Shown: positions 42,918 through 55,610 of the stretch, in pieces | Layout: every line of letters starts with the position of its first letter | How positions within the stretch are numbered: the stretch's first letter is position 1 | Assembly (NCBI GenBank): GCA_032622095.1 | Contig: CP136066.1 | Span: forward strand, 103,561,319-103,625,318 | Direction: 5' to 3' | DNA: 64,000 bases | From: Siphonodentalium dalli | Lineage: Eukaryota; Mollusca; Scaphopoda; Gadilida; Siphonodentaliidae | Made by a program: the position numbers and the translations under genes | The notes under the pieces: model-generated | Database searches by the model: none | Seen by the model: the letters and a program-made list of their open reading frames with translations, nothing else | What the model was told of the DNA's origin: nothing

Positions 42918-44700
42918 TTGGTGATTGCATATCAGATGCCGAAGGCCAAGTCCAATCGTAAGGATCGGGGACAGCCAACACCAAATGAGGCGATCGCTAT
43001 CACGCGACCCAGCCGGGCAAGGTCATGGCAGGCGGACATTACAGTCAGCACCAATAGGGGTCGCCGCCCTGCAGCCGCTTTGACAGATGGATTGTCCCAT
43101 CTACATGTATATAGTCTGGACAATCAATGCATTCCGAAAGTTCCAGATATAGACGAGGCCACTGGACCATATATACCCGTAGATGATCAGTCAGGCAATG
43201 GTGTTTCACTTGTCTCATTGCCTGAAAACCTGATACCAATTCAGACAATGCAGTCCATCGTGGAACTGCAAGAGGAGTTGCAGGAGCTACAGGCTGCTAC
43301 CTGTGGCCACAGGTTACACTGGTGTAAATACTATAGGCAGCTCCCCCCTGCGGTTGCGGGAGGAGTAAAAAGTTTCACAGTTAAAACACTCTGGGCTGTG
43401 ATTGGTTGCATGAATTAAAAGTAAACTGTTGACAAAAATTCAAGGAATCATTGAATCATTCTCCCACAAACTTCATTTACCAAGAGGTCCATTCATTAAA
43501 GGTGAAGTCTGTTGTGGCTTTTTAGAAATTTTAAGTGTGATTGAAAAAATGACAATATTTGTTTAGTGCGGAACTGACCCTAGTTATGAAAAAACGAAAA
43601 TTTGAAGTGGATTCCCTGCCTGACGGTGTTGATTTTTTTATTGGGAAAGTTTCCACAGATGTCAAGCTCATATAATCCGAAGGCAGTTTGAACAGTTTCC
43701 ATTTGACCTCTGATGCAGATCAACAAACGTTAACATTGAAGCCTATGGGAAATATTTACACCAGTGTAACCCACAGCATGATTCAACCGGCGGGTTTTGG
43801 TGAGGTTTGAAAATTCCATCATTGCATATCGGTAGCCAGGTACCATCCGGGAACTTTGTGCCCGCTGCAAACATCGCTCCTCCAAATAAGGGTTCCTCGG
43901 TAGTGGCGGCTACCTCCAAGGTTGTTAATTCGGCGCTTCCACTTACCGCTCATGTATCCCCTGGATTGCGGACAAAAATTCTCGGCCCTGCTTGATTCTG
44001 GCAGTGACCTTAACCAGTACACTGTCAGAATCAATCCAGGGAGCTCTGCTTTTGTGTGCCCACCATAGGCTCCGCGGCAGGTCACTGATAATGATCAGTG
44101 GTTGACGGCTTTCGACACGTTTACAGATGATTATGGAATAAAGTTCCCGTCCGAAAGCCGTCAACTGAATCGGTACCAGAGCCTTATTCGCTCCATCGGT
44201 CGCGAAGGGTGTAATTGGGTCTGGTATGATCGATAACATCAGTTATTCCGACAATTCAATCCACAGTTTACTTGGGACTCAATACACTCAAAGCTTTATC
44301 TCAAAGCAAGCAAACCGAAAGCGGCTCCATGCCGCGCATCACAACAATCAATGTCTTACACTCCACACGCCTCTAACTCTTCTCCGGGACAAGGTCTTCG
44401 GAGATTTCCGTTTTCAAGTTCAATAACACAGGTTTTTGCAGTGGGTTAGAATTTCCCCATAAATTTGTAGTTTGCGACACGGACCGCTCTCTTTAGAAAT
44501 GTCTGCGGAAACTGAGTGGTTTCTGTGTAGGTTTCGCAGAGGAGCAGTTTTCAATCCAGGGGCTTCTCAAAACCACCTGACGCGAAGTGACTTGAACATG
44601 ACGTGGTCGACTGCAGCAGTGATGCCAGGTCTTGTCCACGTAGTGTTTCTCCAGCACCCAGCCCATCTCTTGTTACACCAGTAAATGTGAAAGTTTTAAA
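42918..44700 (+). pseudogene. DIRS-like retrotransposon Gag remnant
   Basis: A 166-codon frame at 42918-43418 (MPKAKSNRKDRGQ..., with a helix rich in LQEELQELQ) is followed, after frame breaks, by LPLTAHVSPGLRTKIL (about 43938) and LLDSGSDLNQYTVRINPGSS (about 43987-44046). A classic DIRS Gag block comes next: WLTAFDTFTDDYGIKFPSES, then RYQSLIRSIGREGCNWVWYD, then a Trp-containing WDSIHSKLYLK. A short Cys/His stretch (FCSGLEFPHKFVVC) follows, as expected for the zinc-binding end of these Gag proteins. Stops and shifts show it is dead. It starts just after the TIR element ending at 42907. Confidence 0.7.
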
Positions 44701-44929
44701 ACGTATGCCACACGGCTGCGATGCTGCTCAAACTTCCTTTTTGGTCGAAGGGTTTTCCAATTGTTTCATTCTAGAGTGCAATCTGTCACAACCTAACATG
44801 GTTGTGAAGAACCTGACATCTGCCCTGGAAAACCACACCCACACAAGCTTATGCGGAGAAAAATGCTAATCCGATTGCAGGCCATTTTAACAATCCGCCT
44901 TTCAAGGACTTCCACATATCACTATTGGG

Positions 44930-45590
44930 GCGGTGCCCAAAAAAAAGCCAGGGGAATACCGCATGATTCACCATCTGTCATTTCCTTATCGGAGGTCAAA
45001 CAATGATGGTATTCCTCCTGAAAAAACTGTGGTTTAATATTCGTCCATTCAGGATGCAACCTCACTCATTAAAATCACCGGAAGTGGAGGCAGTCTTTAT
45101 GCGTCTTGATATTCTTTCCGCTTTTATGTTGGTTCCTGTCTGTTATGAGGACCACCATTTGCTGAAGTGGAAGGAATAATTTTACTACGACAAGTGACTT
45201 CCCATGGGTTGTTGTCGTTCATGTGTTTTGTACGAGACACTCAGCACTGCCATATAATGGATAGCAACTCAAATATTTGGTCTCAAATTAGTTCACTACA
45301 TTGACGATTTCTGTCTCATTACCCGCTCAATGAACGAGGCAATACTACCCCTAATTTTTTTTTTTTATCTTTGTAAGACCATCGGAGTTCCCATCGAGCA
45401 TGCGAAACCTTTGGCCCAAGTTCCTGCTTGGAATTTTTAGGAATAGAAATTGACTCCAATCGTATGTAAGCTAGGCTACCAGTGGACAACCTCTGTAAAT
45501 GTCGCGACGAAATATCTCAATTATTGGGCTTGGATAAGGCTACTTTGAAACAACTGCAATCAATCCTGTGCTCGTTACACGTTTTCTTGC
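44930..45590 (+). pseudogene. DIRS-like reverse transcriptase remnant
   Basis: Motifs in order over several frames: PKKKPGEYRMIHHLSFPYRR (the IHHLS(Y/F)P signature of DIRS/Ngaro RTs), YSSIQDATSLI, then LVHYIDDFCLIT (the Y-x-DD catalytic box, intact), LEFLGIEIDS, and LPVDNLCKCRDEI...LLGLDKATLKQLQSILCSL, the connection to RNase H. The sequence diverges abruptly after about 45590; RNase H, methylase and tyrosine recombinase are not found. Same orientation and order as the upstream Gag remnant, so both belong to one element. Confidence 0.8.
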
Positions 45591-47114
45591 TGGCCATTCT
45601 GTTTTCAGTCTTGGGGCATCGCTCACTCACAGTATATTTCCTTTGTTTTGGTTGATAAGTTCTATATTTATCTTCATTGTGATTGCACATCTTTTACATC
45701 TTTCTATGCCTATTTTGTTATATGTTTTACTTTGTCAATTTATATATCATAGATATATACATGTATATGCCATGTTGTCGGTTCGTCATGGGCATTCTTT
45801 GCTTTCCAGCAAGCCCAACTGGTTTTTTATGATGGAATACCTGCTGGTTGCATCTTTATTTTCTCCATAAGACAAAATTTTCATTTTTCTTTCATCACAA
45901 TCACTTCACTTTCTAGCACTCATTACCCGGAATTGGGTACGAAAAGAAAGCAAATTATTTCCAACTGGTTTTCCCTGAACCTTCTTTTGATATACGGGCA
46001 TGGGCGGTTAACACCCACAAATGGGTAACATCAATGTATCGACACGGTTTTATTCATTCAAAACCTCTAAATTCCAGCTGTACTAATTATTATGTTATCG
46101 AAATTTACATGCTCATCAAGGCTGGACAATTATCAACCAGATGCGAAATAAATTCGTTGGACCATCCATCGGGTGTCAATCACTCTTCACATGCTAGGGC
46201 AGGTTCCCCAAAACAGGAGTTAGAGCAAAAAGTAGCTAATATGTAACCAAACCATTGGAATGAAATTATTCAACGCATAACATAGTCCAAGTAAAATAGG
46301 CTAATTATATGATCAACTGTATATGATGAATCGGAAAAAATAATCAGAGGATGGAACATTAAGGGGGAATTTAAAAAGGATGCATGTTCACATCTCGGGG
46401 AAACTCGACTGCTAATTAACTCTGCTCGTTATGATGATTTAAATACATAACGTGAACTAAGAATAAATCATAAGTTAGTAAACAAGCACTAGAACCATTT
46501 AAAGAATGTATCAATATACTACGAATGTAGAAAATTCCAATTCAGATAAAACAACTAATGAACTACGCACACATGTATAAATAATAGCCACTCAAATAAT
46601 ATTGTTTTCTCCATCTGTAGCCACATATTTATTCAATTGATATTTTTGACGAATAATGCTATATGTTGTATGTGCTAATTTATCATCTGTGTTCATATAT
46701 ATATATATATTTATGATATATTCCGTCAAATAAATATAATCTATTATTATCATCCATCACTTAACTAACACTTTTTCTGATTGGGCAAAAGCCGCCACGT
46801 GATAATCCGGGGAAAAGTCATATTGGACTCCCGAATGTCATATTGTACTCCCAAGTGTGCAATATGACTTTTTTTATCGGGACTCTGTGACGTCACGAAT
46901 TAACTATTGCGAAATTAATCGGTGAAATTGTGATGCGCGCGTAACACTGGTGGATTTAGCATTGAGCTTTTTTTTTCATTTCCGTGTTTACTGTTCCAAA
47001 TCATGCTTTCTGATGATCCAGGCTTTTATAGAGAATTACGTGCTGACAAATCCCAAAAGTAACAACTAAAGTTTTATTCCCAAAATTTGGATAAACATAC
47101 AGATGGATAATAAA
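45591..47114. other. Intergenic, no gene recognised
   Basis: AT-rich. The hydrophobic ORF at 45568-45870 is largely outside the RT remnant and has no recognisable family. At 46800-46870 the phrase 'gtcatattg(g/t)actccc(g/a)a(a/g)tgt' is duplicated, and a TGACGTCA palindrome lies near 46888. No promoter claim is made. Confidence 0.4.
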
Positions 47115-47160
47115 AATGTCATTATACAATATACAGTATAGTACATTGTATAATGACATT
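47115..47160. repeat. Perfect 16-bp inverted repeat, 14-nt loop
   Basis: AATGTCATTATACAAT and its exact complement ATTGTATAATGACATT. Confidence 0.9.
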
Positions 47161-47269
47161 GTATATATAAAACAAATACTTTATAATCTAGTCAGTGTTC
47201 GTAGATATGTCCAGATTTGGTGCAAGAAATATACATTACGTATTTGTAACCGGGTTACAGAGGTTACAA

Positions 47270-47665
47270 GTCAAAAATATCCGAAGTGTTTTTTTTTACA
47301 AAGTTACATTTGGAAATCGTTTAAAAATGCGACGTGTTTTTTGTCACATAGTTACATTTGGAAGTCGTTTCAAAAATGCGACGTGTTTTTTTTCTCACAT
47401 AGTTACAAATGCTTATCAGAGAATTACTCCAACTAGAAAAATGAAAATATTTCACCCGTCCTTGTTTAAAAATGAAAATGCGACGTGTTTTTTTTACACA
47501 TAGTTACAAATGCTTATCAGAGAATTACTCCAACTAGAAAATTAAAATATTTCACCTATCCTTGTTAAAAAAGGGTTACAGAGTTACATTTGGAAGTCGT
47601 TTCAAAATGCGACGTGTTTTTTGTCACATAGTTGCAAATGCTTATCAGAGATTTATTCCAACTAG
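47270..47665 (+). repeat. Tandem repeats with AAATGCGACGTGTTTTTT
   Basis: AATGCGACGTGTTTTTT...CACATAGTTACA recurs at about 47325, 47375, 47475 and 47605, alternating with 'tacatttggaagtcgttt' and 'gcttatcagagaattactcc'. Confidence 0.8.
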
Positions 47666-47899
47666 AAAAATGCTTTTCAGAGAATGGCTGCAGTCATAAA
47701 TTAAATTACGAATTCCCGTGTACAAGACGTAATCAAAATAATTCACGGATAGTGAATTGGACAAAGCGTGGCACAATTGATCATGTAAAAAAAAATATGT
47801 TGATAAGGGGCGTAGACTCAAGCCACCCACTGACTATTGACTATACAATGACTTAATGAGTATATGGGACTAGTATGCATATAATAAAATATTTATTTG
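47666..47899. other. No feature recognised
   Basis: Continues out of the tandem array; no gene. Confidence 0.4.
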
Positions 47900-48430
47900 A
47901 TACATTTGCTTGAAACTGTCCAAAAATTACTCGACAACGACAATTGGTATTTTCGCATTCCGGCCAATCTGCCATCAGTACTATTACTTCGTACTCAACA
48001 GAAATTCAAATAATGGAAATCTGGTTACCTTATTCTACAACTCAGAGACTAACGAAACCAACAACAACATATGGGTACAGTATCTCTTTAAGCGTGGGTT
48101 AATTCGGAAGACGGTGCCCGAATGTTCTCGATGTCAGCTGACACACAATGCACACTGTCTTAATCAAGATTTGTGCGTAAATCACCTGAGATAAAATCCT
48201 TTATGTGCATGTGGAACGGAAGTAACGGCGTCACATTTTCTATTCCATTGTCCGATATACCGGAAACAACGAAAGGAATGCTTCTCTGGAACATTTAGAA
48301 ATTTTACTCTTAAGTGAAAACATATCTACCTTTAAAATAGTTCAGAAATTATAACTATGACAGAACGTTTTTCCAACTAAAATTTTGAAGCAGCAGCCAT
48401 TAATGATATGACAAGCGGCATCGAAGTATT
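47900..48430 (+). pseudogene. LINE C-terminal fragment (CCHC-like end)
   Basis: Plus-strand frames give CLNQDLCVNHLR, then CACGTEVTASHFLFHCPIYR, matching the LN.DL...HL...C.CG..ET..HFLF.CP.Y..R ending of Jockey/CR1-type ORF2 proteins. A stop lies between the two parts. The RT part is absent. Confidence 0.75.
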
Positions 48431-48938
48431 AAGTGCATTAATTACATATATTGCTCTCATTGTTCTCATTCAATCCAAATTTACACATGAAAAATTAACG
48501 TATAAGTTCCCTGCCTCTAAGTAGCACAATTGAGTCAAATTGAGATATGGTCATTCGTGGAGACGGCAAATATAAGGCTTTCAGCCGAATCCACTTCATC
48601 ATCCTACACAAGGAACACAATAGTATATATATATATTGTATTATACATGATGTGGTTTGAATGAGAATAAAATATTATTAAACTAATGAACACTGTCCTC
48701 CAGACAGAGGCATATAATTAAACAGAGCGGTGTCGGATGGTGTGGCTTTACAACCGTGGCTATGAAAACAGTTTGGGACAGTTTTGAGGAAGTGATAGCG
48801 ATGTGAAAGTTATGAGAAATATAAAAAACCAAGTTGAACCTGTTTGCAGATGAGATTTGATTGTCTCGAAAAGACGCACACACAAAAAAGGACATCAGGT
48901 CATCCAATCCTTTCCACTTGCGCGCTCTTGATTAATTA

Positions 48939-49012
48939 GCTGACACACAATGAACACTGTCTTAATCAAGATTTGTGCGAAAATCACCTAAGATCAAATC
49001 CTTTATGCGCAT
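48939..49012 (+). pseudogene. Second short LINE C-terminal fragment
   Basis: GCTGACACACAATG(A)ACACTGTC... repeats 48135-48208 almost exactly (LTHN.HCLNQDLC.NHLR), then diverges before the HFLF motif. Confidence 0.7.
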
Positions 49013-49905
49013 TTGTTTCCAATGTTTTTTGTGCCGAATGACCCCAAAATGACTCGTTTCCCATTTACATGTCAATGGTAACATTCATGACAAATTTCAT
49101 GATGATCCGACCAAAGATACGACATGTAGCCTGTGTCAAAGGATTTAGTCATACAAAGGGTAAAATCCAAGATGGCCATGTTGGATGCCATCTTGTTTCG
49201 TGACTACGCGCCCACATTTTTTCGTGTTAACATTGCTTAATAGTTGAGGGATATAATATGGAAGAACATAATTGGGTGAAGTTAAGTCCTGTGGTGTGGG
49301 GTGTAGGGGTACCCTGTCAGCTTCCAGAAAATTATATTTGTTTTTTTCATTGCCGTCACGTGACATTTTGATCTCCGGTGATGTCATCAATGACAAAATC
49401 ATAAATGTTTTTCTTTCACTGGATAGAGTATTCCAATACCTACAAATTGGCACATCACATGTTAAAATCCAATCACTTATATGGGATACCGTTTCCCCCA
49501 CCCCATCATAATCGGAAAATGTAGCTCAACTTTGCGAAGAAGTTAAATTTTTGTGATGAAAAATAAATGGAATGATGAATTGAATTTTGAAATCAAAGAT
49601 GGCCGCTGGCGTCATTGCCGAATGACCACAAAATGACTCGTTCCCATCTACATGTCAATGTTATCATCGATGCAAAATTTCATGATTATCCGACAAAGGT
49701 ATGACATGTAGCCAGCGCCGAAGGATTTAGTCATACAAAGAGTAAAATCCAAGATGGCTGTCGGCGGCCATGATTTATGGCCGAATGAACCCAAAATGAT
49801 TCATTCCCATCTACATGTCAATGTCAACAGCCATGACAAATTTCATAATGATCCGAGCAAAGGTATGACCTGTAGCCCGTGTCGAAGGATTTAGTCATGC
49901 AAAGA
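49013..49905 (+). repeat. Degenerate ~150-bp repeats (CCGAATGA...GATCCGA type)
   Basis: 'ccgaatgacc(c/a)caaaatgactcg', 'catctacatgtcaatg', 'atgat(g/t)atccgac' and 'ggatttagtcata(c)aaag' recur at about 49030-49190, 49615-49760 and 49780-49905. The middle (49200-49600) is different. Confidence 0.75.
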
Positions 49906-51215
49906 GATTTAGGAACATACCCATTTTCTATGATGGACCCTTAAAATTGTGAACCCCAAATTTGAGCCCGTGCAGTGTAAACCTAAGTGAACTTTTCCCG
50001 GTCATGTCCAGATGCAGGACGGTCCAGATATGTCTCAATATCCATATTATATGCCCAGAATCCAAAGATATAGGCACATACCCATTTTTTATGATTGCCC
50101 TTAAAATGGTGAACCCAAAATTTGAGCCCGTGCAGTGTAAACCTAAACCAACTATACATCAGTCATGTCCAGATGCAGGACGGTCCAGATATGTCCCACC
50201 ATCCATATTATATGCCAGAATCCAAAGGTATAGGCACATAACAATTTTCTATGATGGACCCTTAAAATGGTGAACCTCAAATTTGAGCCCATGCAGTTTA
50301 AACCTAAGTAAACTATACATGAGTCATGTCCAGATGCAGTACGGTCCAGGTATGTCCCAACATCCATATCATATGCCAGAATCCAAAGATATAGGCACAT
50401 AACAATTTTCTACGAAGGGCCCTTCAAATTGTGAACCCCAAATTTGAGCCGTGCAGTTTAAACCTAAGTAAACTATTCCCGGTCATGTCCAGATGCAGGA
50501 CGGTCCAGATATGTCTCAATATCCATATTATATGCCCAGAATCCAAAGATATAGGCACATACCCATTTTTTATGATTGCCCTTAAAATGGTGAACCCAAA
50601 ATTTGAGCCCGTGCAGTGTAAACCTAAACCAACTATACCTCAGTCATGTCCAGATGCAGGACGGTCCAGATATGTCCCACCATCCATATTATATGCCAGA
50701 ATCCAAAGGTATAGGCACATAACAATTTTCTATGACGGACCCTTAAAATGGTGAACCTCAAATTTGAGCCCATGCAGTTTAAACCTAAGTAAACTATACA
50801 TGAGTCATGTCCAGATGCAGTACGGTCCAGGTATGTCCCAACATCCATATCATATGCCAGAATCCAAAGATATAGGCACATAACAATTTTCTACGAAGGG
50901 CCCTTCAAATTGTGAACCCCAAATTGAGCCGGTGCAGTTTAAGCCTAAGTAAACTATTCATGAGTCATGTCCAAATGCAGGACGGTCCAGATATGTCCCA
51001 ACATCCATATCATATGCCAGAATCCAAAGATATAGGCACATAACAATTTTCTATGATGGGCCCTTCAAATTGTGAACCCCAAATTTGAGCCGGTGCAGTT
51101 TAAACCTAAGTAAACTATTCATGAGTCATGTCCAGATACAGGACGGTCCAGATATGTCCCAACATCCATATTATATGCCATAATCCAAAGATATAGGCAC
51201 ATAAAAAATTTCTAT
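49906..51215 (+). repeat. ~160-bp satellite with 481-bp higher-order unit
   Basis: Eight monomers with ACGGTCCAGATATGTCCCA at about 50010, 50170, 50340, 50490, 50660, 50820, 50983 and 51145. 49960-50430 and 50431-50910 are near-identical blocks of three monomers, so a trimer was duplicated as a unit. ORFs over it repeat in the same way and are not genes. Confidence 0.9.
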
Positions 51216-51760
51216 GATGGGCAGGAGTGGTAGTAAAAAATTTGCAGAAAGGTATGCCGTTTTTTTGCATCTGGCATTTTCGGGGACCCACCACCCCCAA
51301 ACCTGCAAATTTTTTATTTTTTAGTCCCAATTTTTCCACACCCACCCACCAAATTGCACTAAAATTGGTCTAAAATCGCATAAAACTCTACTGATATCAC
51401 TCATATGACTGAGAATGATCTCATTTAGTATATAAATAAACACTGTCGGTTACCCTTTTAGGTTTGGACGTTTCAAGAAGGTGGCGCCCAGTGGACAGGA
51501 TAAACGGAAAGTTAATATATTGTCTTCAAGCATCAATTAACGACATCTTTCAGTGATACATCTTTAAACAGTTATATAGGAATTTGTATGCCCAACACCT
51601 ACGTAACACGCCTTTCGCATGACAGGCATGCGAAGTGTTGTATTTGGCGTGTCAAGTCGTCATAAATTTTCGAAATTTTATCGAGGCGGCGAAATGTTCG
51701 CTTTTTCGTAATTTTTGGGCATGGGCTCATGGATCCGCAAATTTATGTATTGTCCTGGGC

Positions 51761-53929
51761 CCTGTACTATAGATTCCCAATACCCGTGTTTTGACTGTGG
51801 GGAACGTTTCGAATACTATGGATACCGGTAATTTACAAGTGTGTGCGATTCCCCGTCATTTACAAGAACAGACAAAATCCAGTACTACAGATCTCCGTTT
51901 GCTGCGCGTGGAGGCGAACACGTGTTAATGGGTAAAGAGAACTTACTCTAATGTTATACATGAATGGATATAGCAATGCCTATTTGAGTCAGTTTGCGAG
52001 TGGTTTAGTTGATGTATAAAGGTACATCTATGTGACAAGTTTCCGATAGTTGTGTTATTTTGTCCACAATTACATGCGCACTGTGACAATTCATTTCATC
52101 GGTATAGTGCGTGGAATACTTGTTATCATGTTGAGATGTTTTATCCCACATTGATTGCGTATTAGAGCGGAATATAGGGAATTCAATGTACGTATAACGT
52201 GACAACCCACCCCAATCTATTCATATCTGAACCCACATGTCCCATGGCGGTCAGCTTGCTCCGCCTCTGTTATTGCTACTACACACATGCTTACATCATT
52301 TTACGCTGAACACGAGTACAAAATATCATAAGTGAAAACGCTCTTTATAAGTGGTAGATGTTTTCTTGATCTACATCATAGACTATATATACAGCTTTTC
52401 CTGGCTTTCCTTGTATTTACATGGTTCATGGTAAAATATATTTAATGATGTATGTACGAACACAAAGGGATAGAGACGGATAGAGTGATCACAAATAAAC
52501 ACCACCGACAGAAAAAAACCTACACATGGTGATTATATGGTGTCAGATTGAGCAGGGTAACTTTTAACTGTATGTCGTATACATACGATTTCGATACATT
52601 TACAATGTAATTGAAAACAAACTGAATTGCCGGAGATAACAGACTGATAAAAATATTTCCAAGTGGAAAGGGTGCAAATATATAAATCAAGTGTTGCTGT
52701 TACTTTTTGTTTAAGGAGAAACTTAGATTTTACAACAAAAATTATACTGAATGTAGGAAAACATCATACTAGTGGTATAAAGTATAATTTGCAGTTATAT
52801 TAGCTGGAAAATTTAGCTATTGGAATGATTACAACCTATTCTCCAGTCTTAATGTTCAAACTCAGTGCCATTTTCTGCCATGGAATCTCGGTAACATTCA
52901 TGTATAGGGTCTCCACTGCCCGAGTGTACCTCCATCCCTTGAACCAGATATTATTTCCGAGTCCGGAAAACTATATTTGCACCCCATTCGGTTGAAATAT
53001 TGCAATGGTTACTCAAGATTTCCAACTGTTAGAAATCTCCAACCCAACAACTCCAACCGATCGAAACTTCTCAACTGATTGCCATTTAACTCCATAATTC
53101 AATCATATGTGGGATCATCGTGAACTTTGTAACGAAGATTATAGTGATGCCCCAACCCCCTATCGACGCGTCCCTGCATGAAATTACCAATTGTTGAGTA
53201 TTTTGGTGAGATTCGGCCCTGTCACAACATAATTTACGTGGAAACCCTTATTTATCAAAGGCAACTTCTCTCTGTTTATGAACCCCATCTCAAAATATAT
53301 CTATATACGCCCATGCATAATTTGAACCCAGCATCCCAACATGATACGACATTGATGTTATTGGCCCCGTGAGAACTTAGCACGACGACAAAGGGTTAAT
53401 GGATGAGTGCGCAATACACCCAGCGATAATCCTGCATATCGACATTCGTACGCGTTTCATTGCGGTGACAACCACTAATTCATCCTCGTTTATTTGTAAT
53501 TTTAACACCGTGTTCTACCCGATGCTGTGTTATTTCTGTACTATGGAACTACCTAAGTTGGTAATTTATCAGCCCGTCAAGTGAGTTCTTGTTTTTCCTC
53601 AAGATAGACAATTAGCGTACTATAGAATAACAAAAAGATGCAGCGTTAGGGCACTCCATTCACCCCAAAAACCGAGCAGCTTGCTGCTGAAATGAATCCC
53701 AGTTACAGATGGCTCGCCGAGAATATCATATAAGTCAGTTCACATCGATGTATGGTGTGAACAAAGGGTAATCGACTATTGTTAAATTCCAATAAACAAT
53801 GCAAGTCATTTACAAGAATACAATTGCTCGAGTACTATAGAACACAAGTCTCGCTTTACAAGACAAGGAAATTACCGAGGAACGTTCTCCGTCGGTTAAA
53901 ACACGGCTATTGGTAATCTATAGTACAGG
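51761..53929. mobile_element. hAT-like TIR transposon nested in the foldback element, 2.17 kb
   Basis: TIR CCTGTACTATAGATT(C/A)CCAATA...CTATAGTACAGG. Flanks TCCTGGGC (51753-51760) and TCCATGGGT (53930-53938) form an imperfect 8-9 bp duplication. The uninterrupted right arm of the host element (about 56020-56050) shows the empty site. No intact transposase. Another partial terminus of this family is at 61151. Confidence 0.75.
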
Positions 53930-54194
53930 TCCATGGGTAGATTATGCTGCCACACATCTTTGGAATGCAAATCTGGCGATATTTTTTGAAAATTTCAAAA
54001 TGTTCAGGTTGCAATTCGCATTAATTCCGATGATTCTGTTCAGGTTCAGAAACAATTTTCGTTCAGGTTCGAACAATTTTCGTTCAGGTTCGGACAATTT
54101 TCGTTCAGGTTCGGACGCATCAGAACCTCACCGAGAAGCGAAATGCCCAGCTGCAGTCGCGCTGTTATTGTGTTTGTTGCTTGCTCCGCGTGTA

Positions 54195-54540
54195 TAATGT
54201 TTCGCTGATTCTTTGTATACATGGGCCATGGGCGTTTTATTTATTGAAATGGGAATTTTTGGGACGGATTAAAAGTCGAACTGCGACCCGGAGGCCGAGT
54301 CCGGTAAAAGGTGTAGTTGGGAATTCTGGTGAGATGCATGAGAAACATTCAGTGATAAGCCGTATATAGTTGTTGTAATAATTTGAAGGATTGTTTGTCT
54401 TAACGGAATTATGAGTTGGTCATTCGTGAAACCAATATATTTTATATTCTATAATTACAATCATGGGTATATAATATATGATCTTGAGCGGGTTACCATT
54501 TCTGACATTGTTTTTCTTGTCTTCTATTCGTAAAAAACAA
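54195..54540 (+). repeat. Dispersed ~345-bp repeat, copy in foldback middle
   Basis: ATAATGTTTCGCTGATTCTTTG...TTTCTGACATTG. Near-identical to 55287-55610 and related to the split copy at 13025/14195. Confidence 0.85.
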
Positions 54541-55286
54541 ACACGATAAACGGGGAACACGTGGCATGGTGTTAGCCATGCAGTCCGGAATAATTTGGGT
54601 GGACTTTCTTATTGCATGCATGCATGGAAGATACATGTATGCGTACTTGTGGTTTCCTCCCAGCCCGCATACGAGGCCAATAATGTCGCCGCAGGTAGAT
54701 GATCAGATAACTGTCCACAACCGTCGATACATCTTCCTGTTACATGTTAAGTATGCATGGCCATTGGGATTAGACTGGTATTCACTGGTGATGATGTGAC
54801 ATTCCAAGCTGCAAAACAGGGTTAATCAGAGCGCGAACGCTATGCGAACATAGAGAATATGGTTTCCCGAATATTACCTGCCATGTGCGAATCTTCACGA
54901 GCGGTGATATTTCAGGAATATATTACTCGAGAAACCATATATGTTCTCTTTATGTTATGCTTATGGTAAGTAATTCTGCAAAACTACAAGTATGTGTCTA
55001 TCGAAACAAGAATTTAGACGCCGAAGTAGCGAAACTAATGCAAACAATATCAGCTGTTTCCGTTGGCAAATTACGCATCACTAAATTTGGGTGGAAAATT
55101 TCCTACTTGCGCCTAAAAGAATAGTTCCTACCCAATGGTTAAATATTACACACAGAAACTCAATTATCAAGACAAATAACAACTGAATACGTAATAAAAC
55201 AGGATCATTTGTTTTCTTTAGAACTTATCTCAGTAATGAACTATTTTCAGTCTTCCGCGGAATATCGCGTATATATAGATCCATTG

Positions 55287-55610
55287 TTAATAGCGCGAAT
55301 ATAATGTTTCGCTGATTCTTGGTATGCATGGGTCATGTGCGTTTTATATAGAAATGGACATTTTTGGGACGGATTAAAAGTCGAACTGCGACCCGGAGGC
55401 CGAGTCCGGTAAAAGGTGTAATTGGGAATTCTGGTGAGATGAATGAGAAACCTTCAGTGAAACGTGAAACAGTTGTAATAATTTGAAGGATTAGTTTTTT
55501 TAACGGAATTATGAGTTGGTCATTCGTGAAACCAATATATTTTATATTCTATAATTACAATCATGGGTATATAATATATGATCTTTACCATTTCTGACAT
55601 TGGTTTTCAT
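55287..55610 (+). repeat. Dispersed ~345-bp repeat, second copy
   Basis: Direct repeat of 54195-54540, with short deletions. Confidence 0.85.

Noticed and set aside
49962-50881. Duplicate ORFs of 82-107 codons
   Set aside because: They repeat with the 160-bp satellite and its trimer period.
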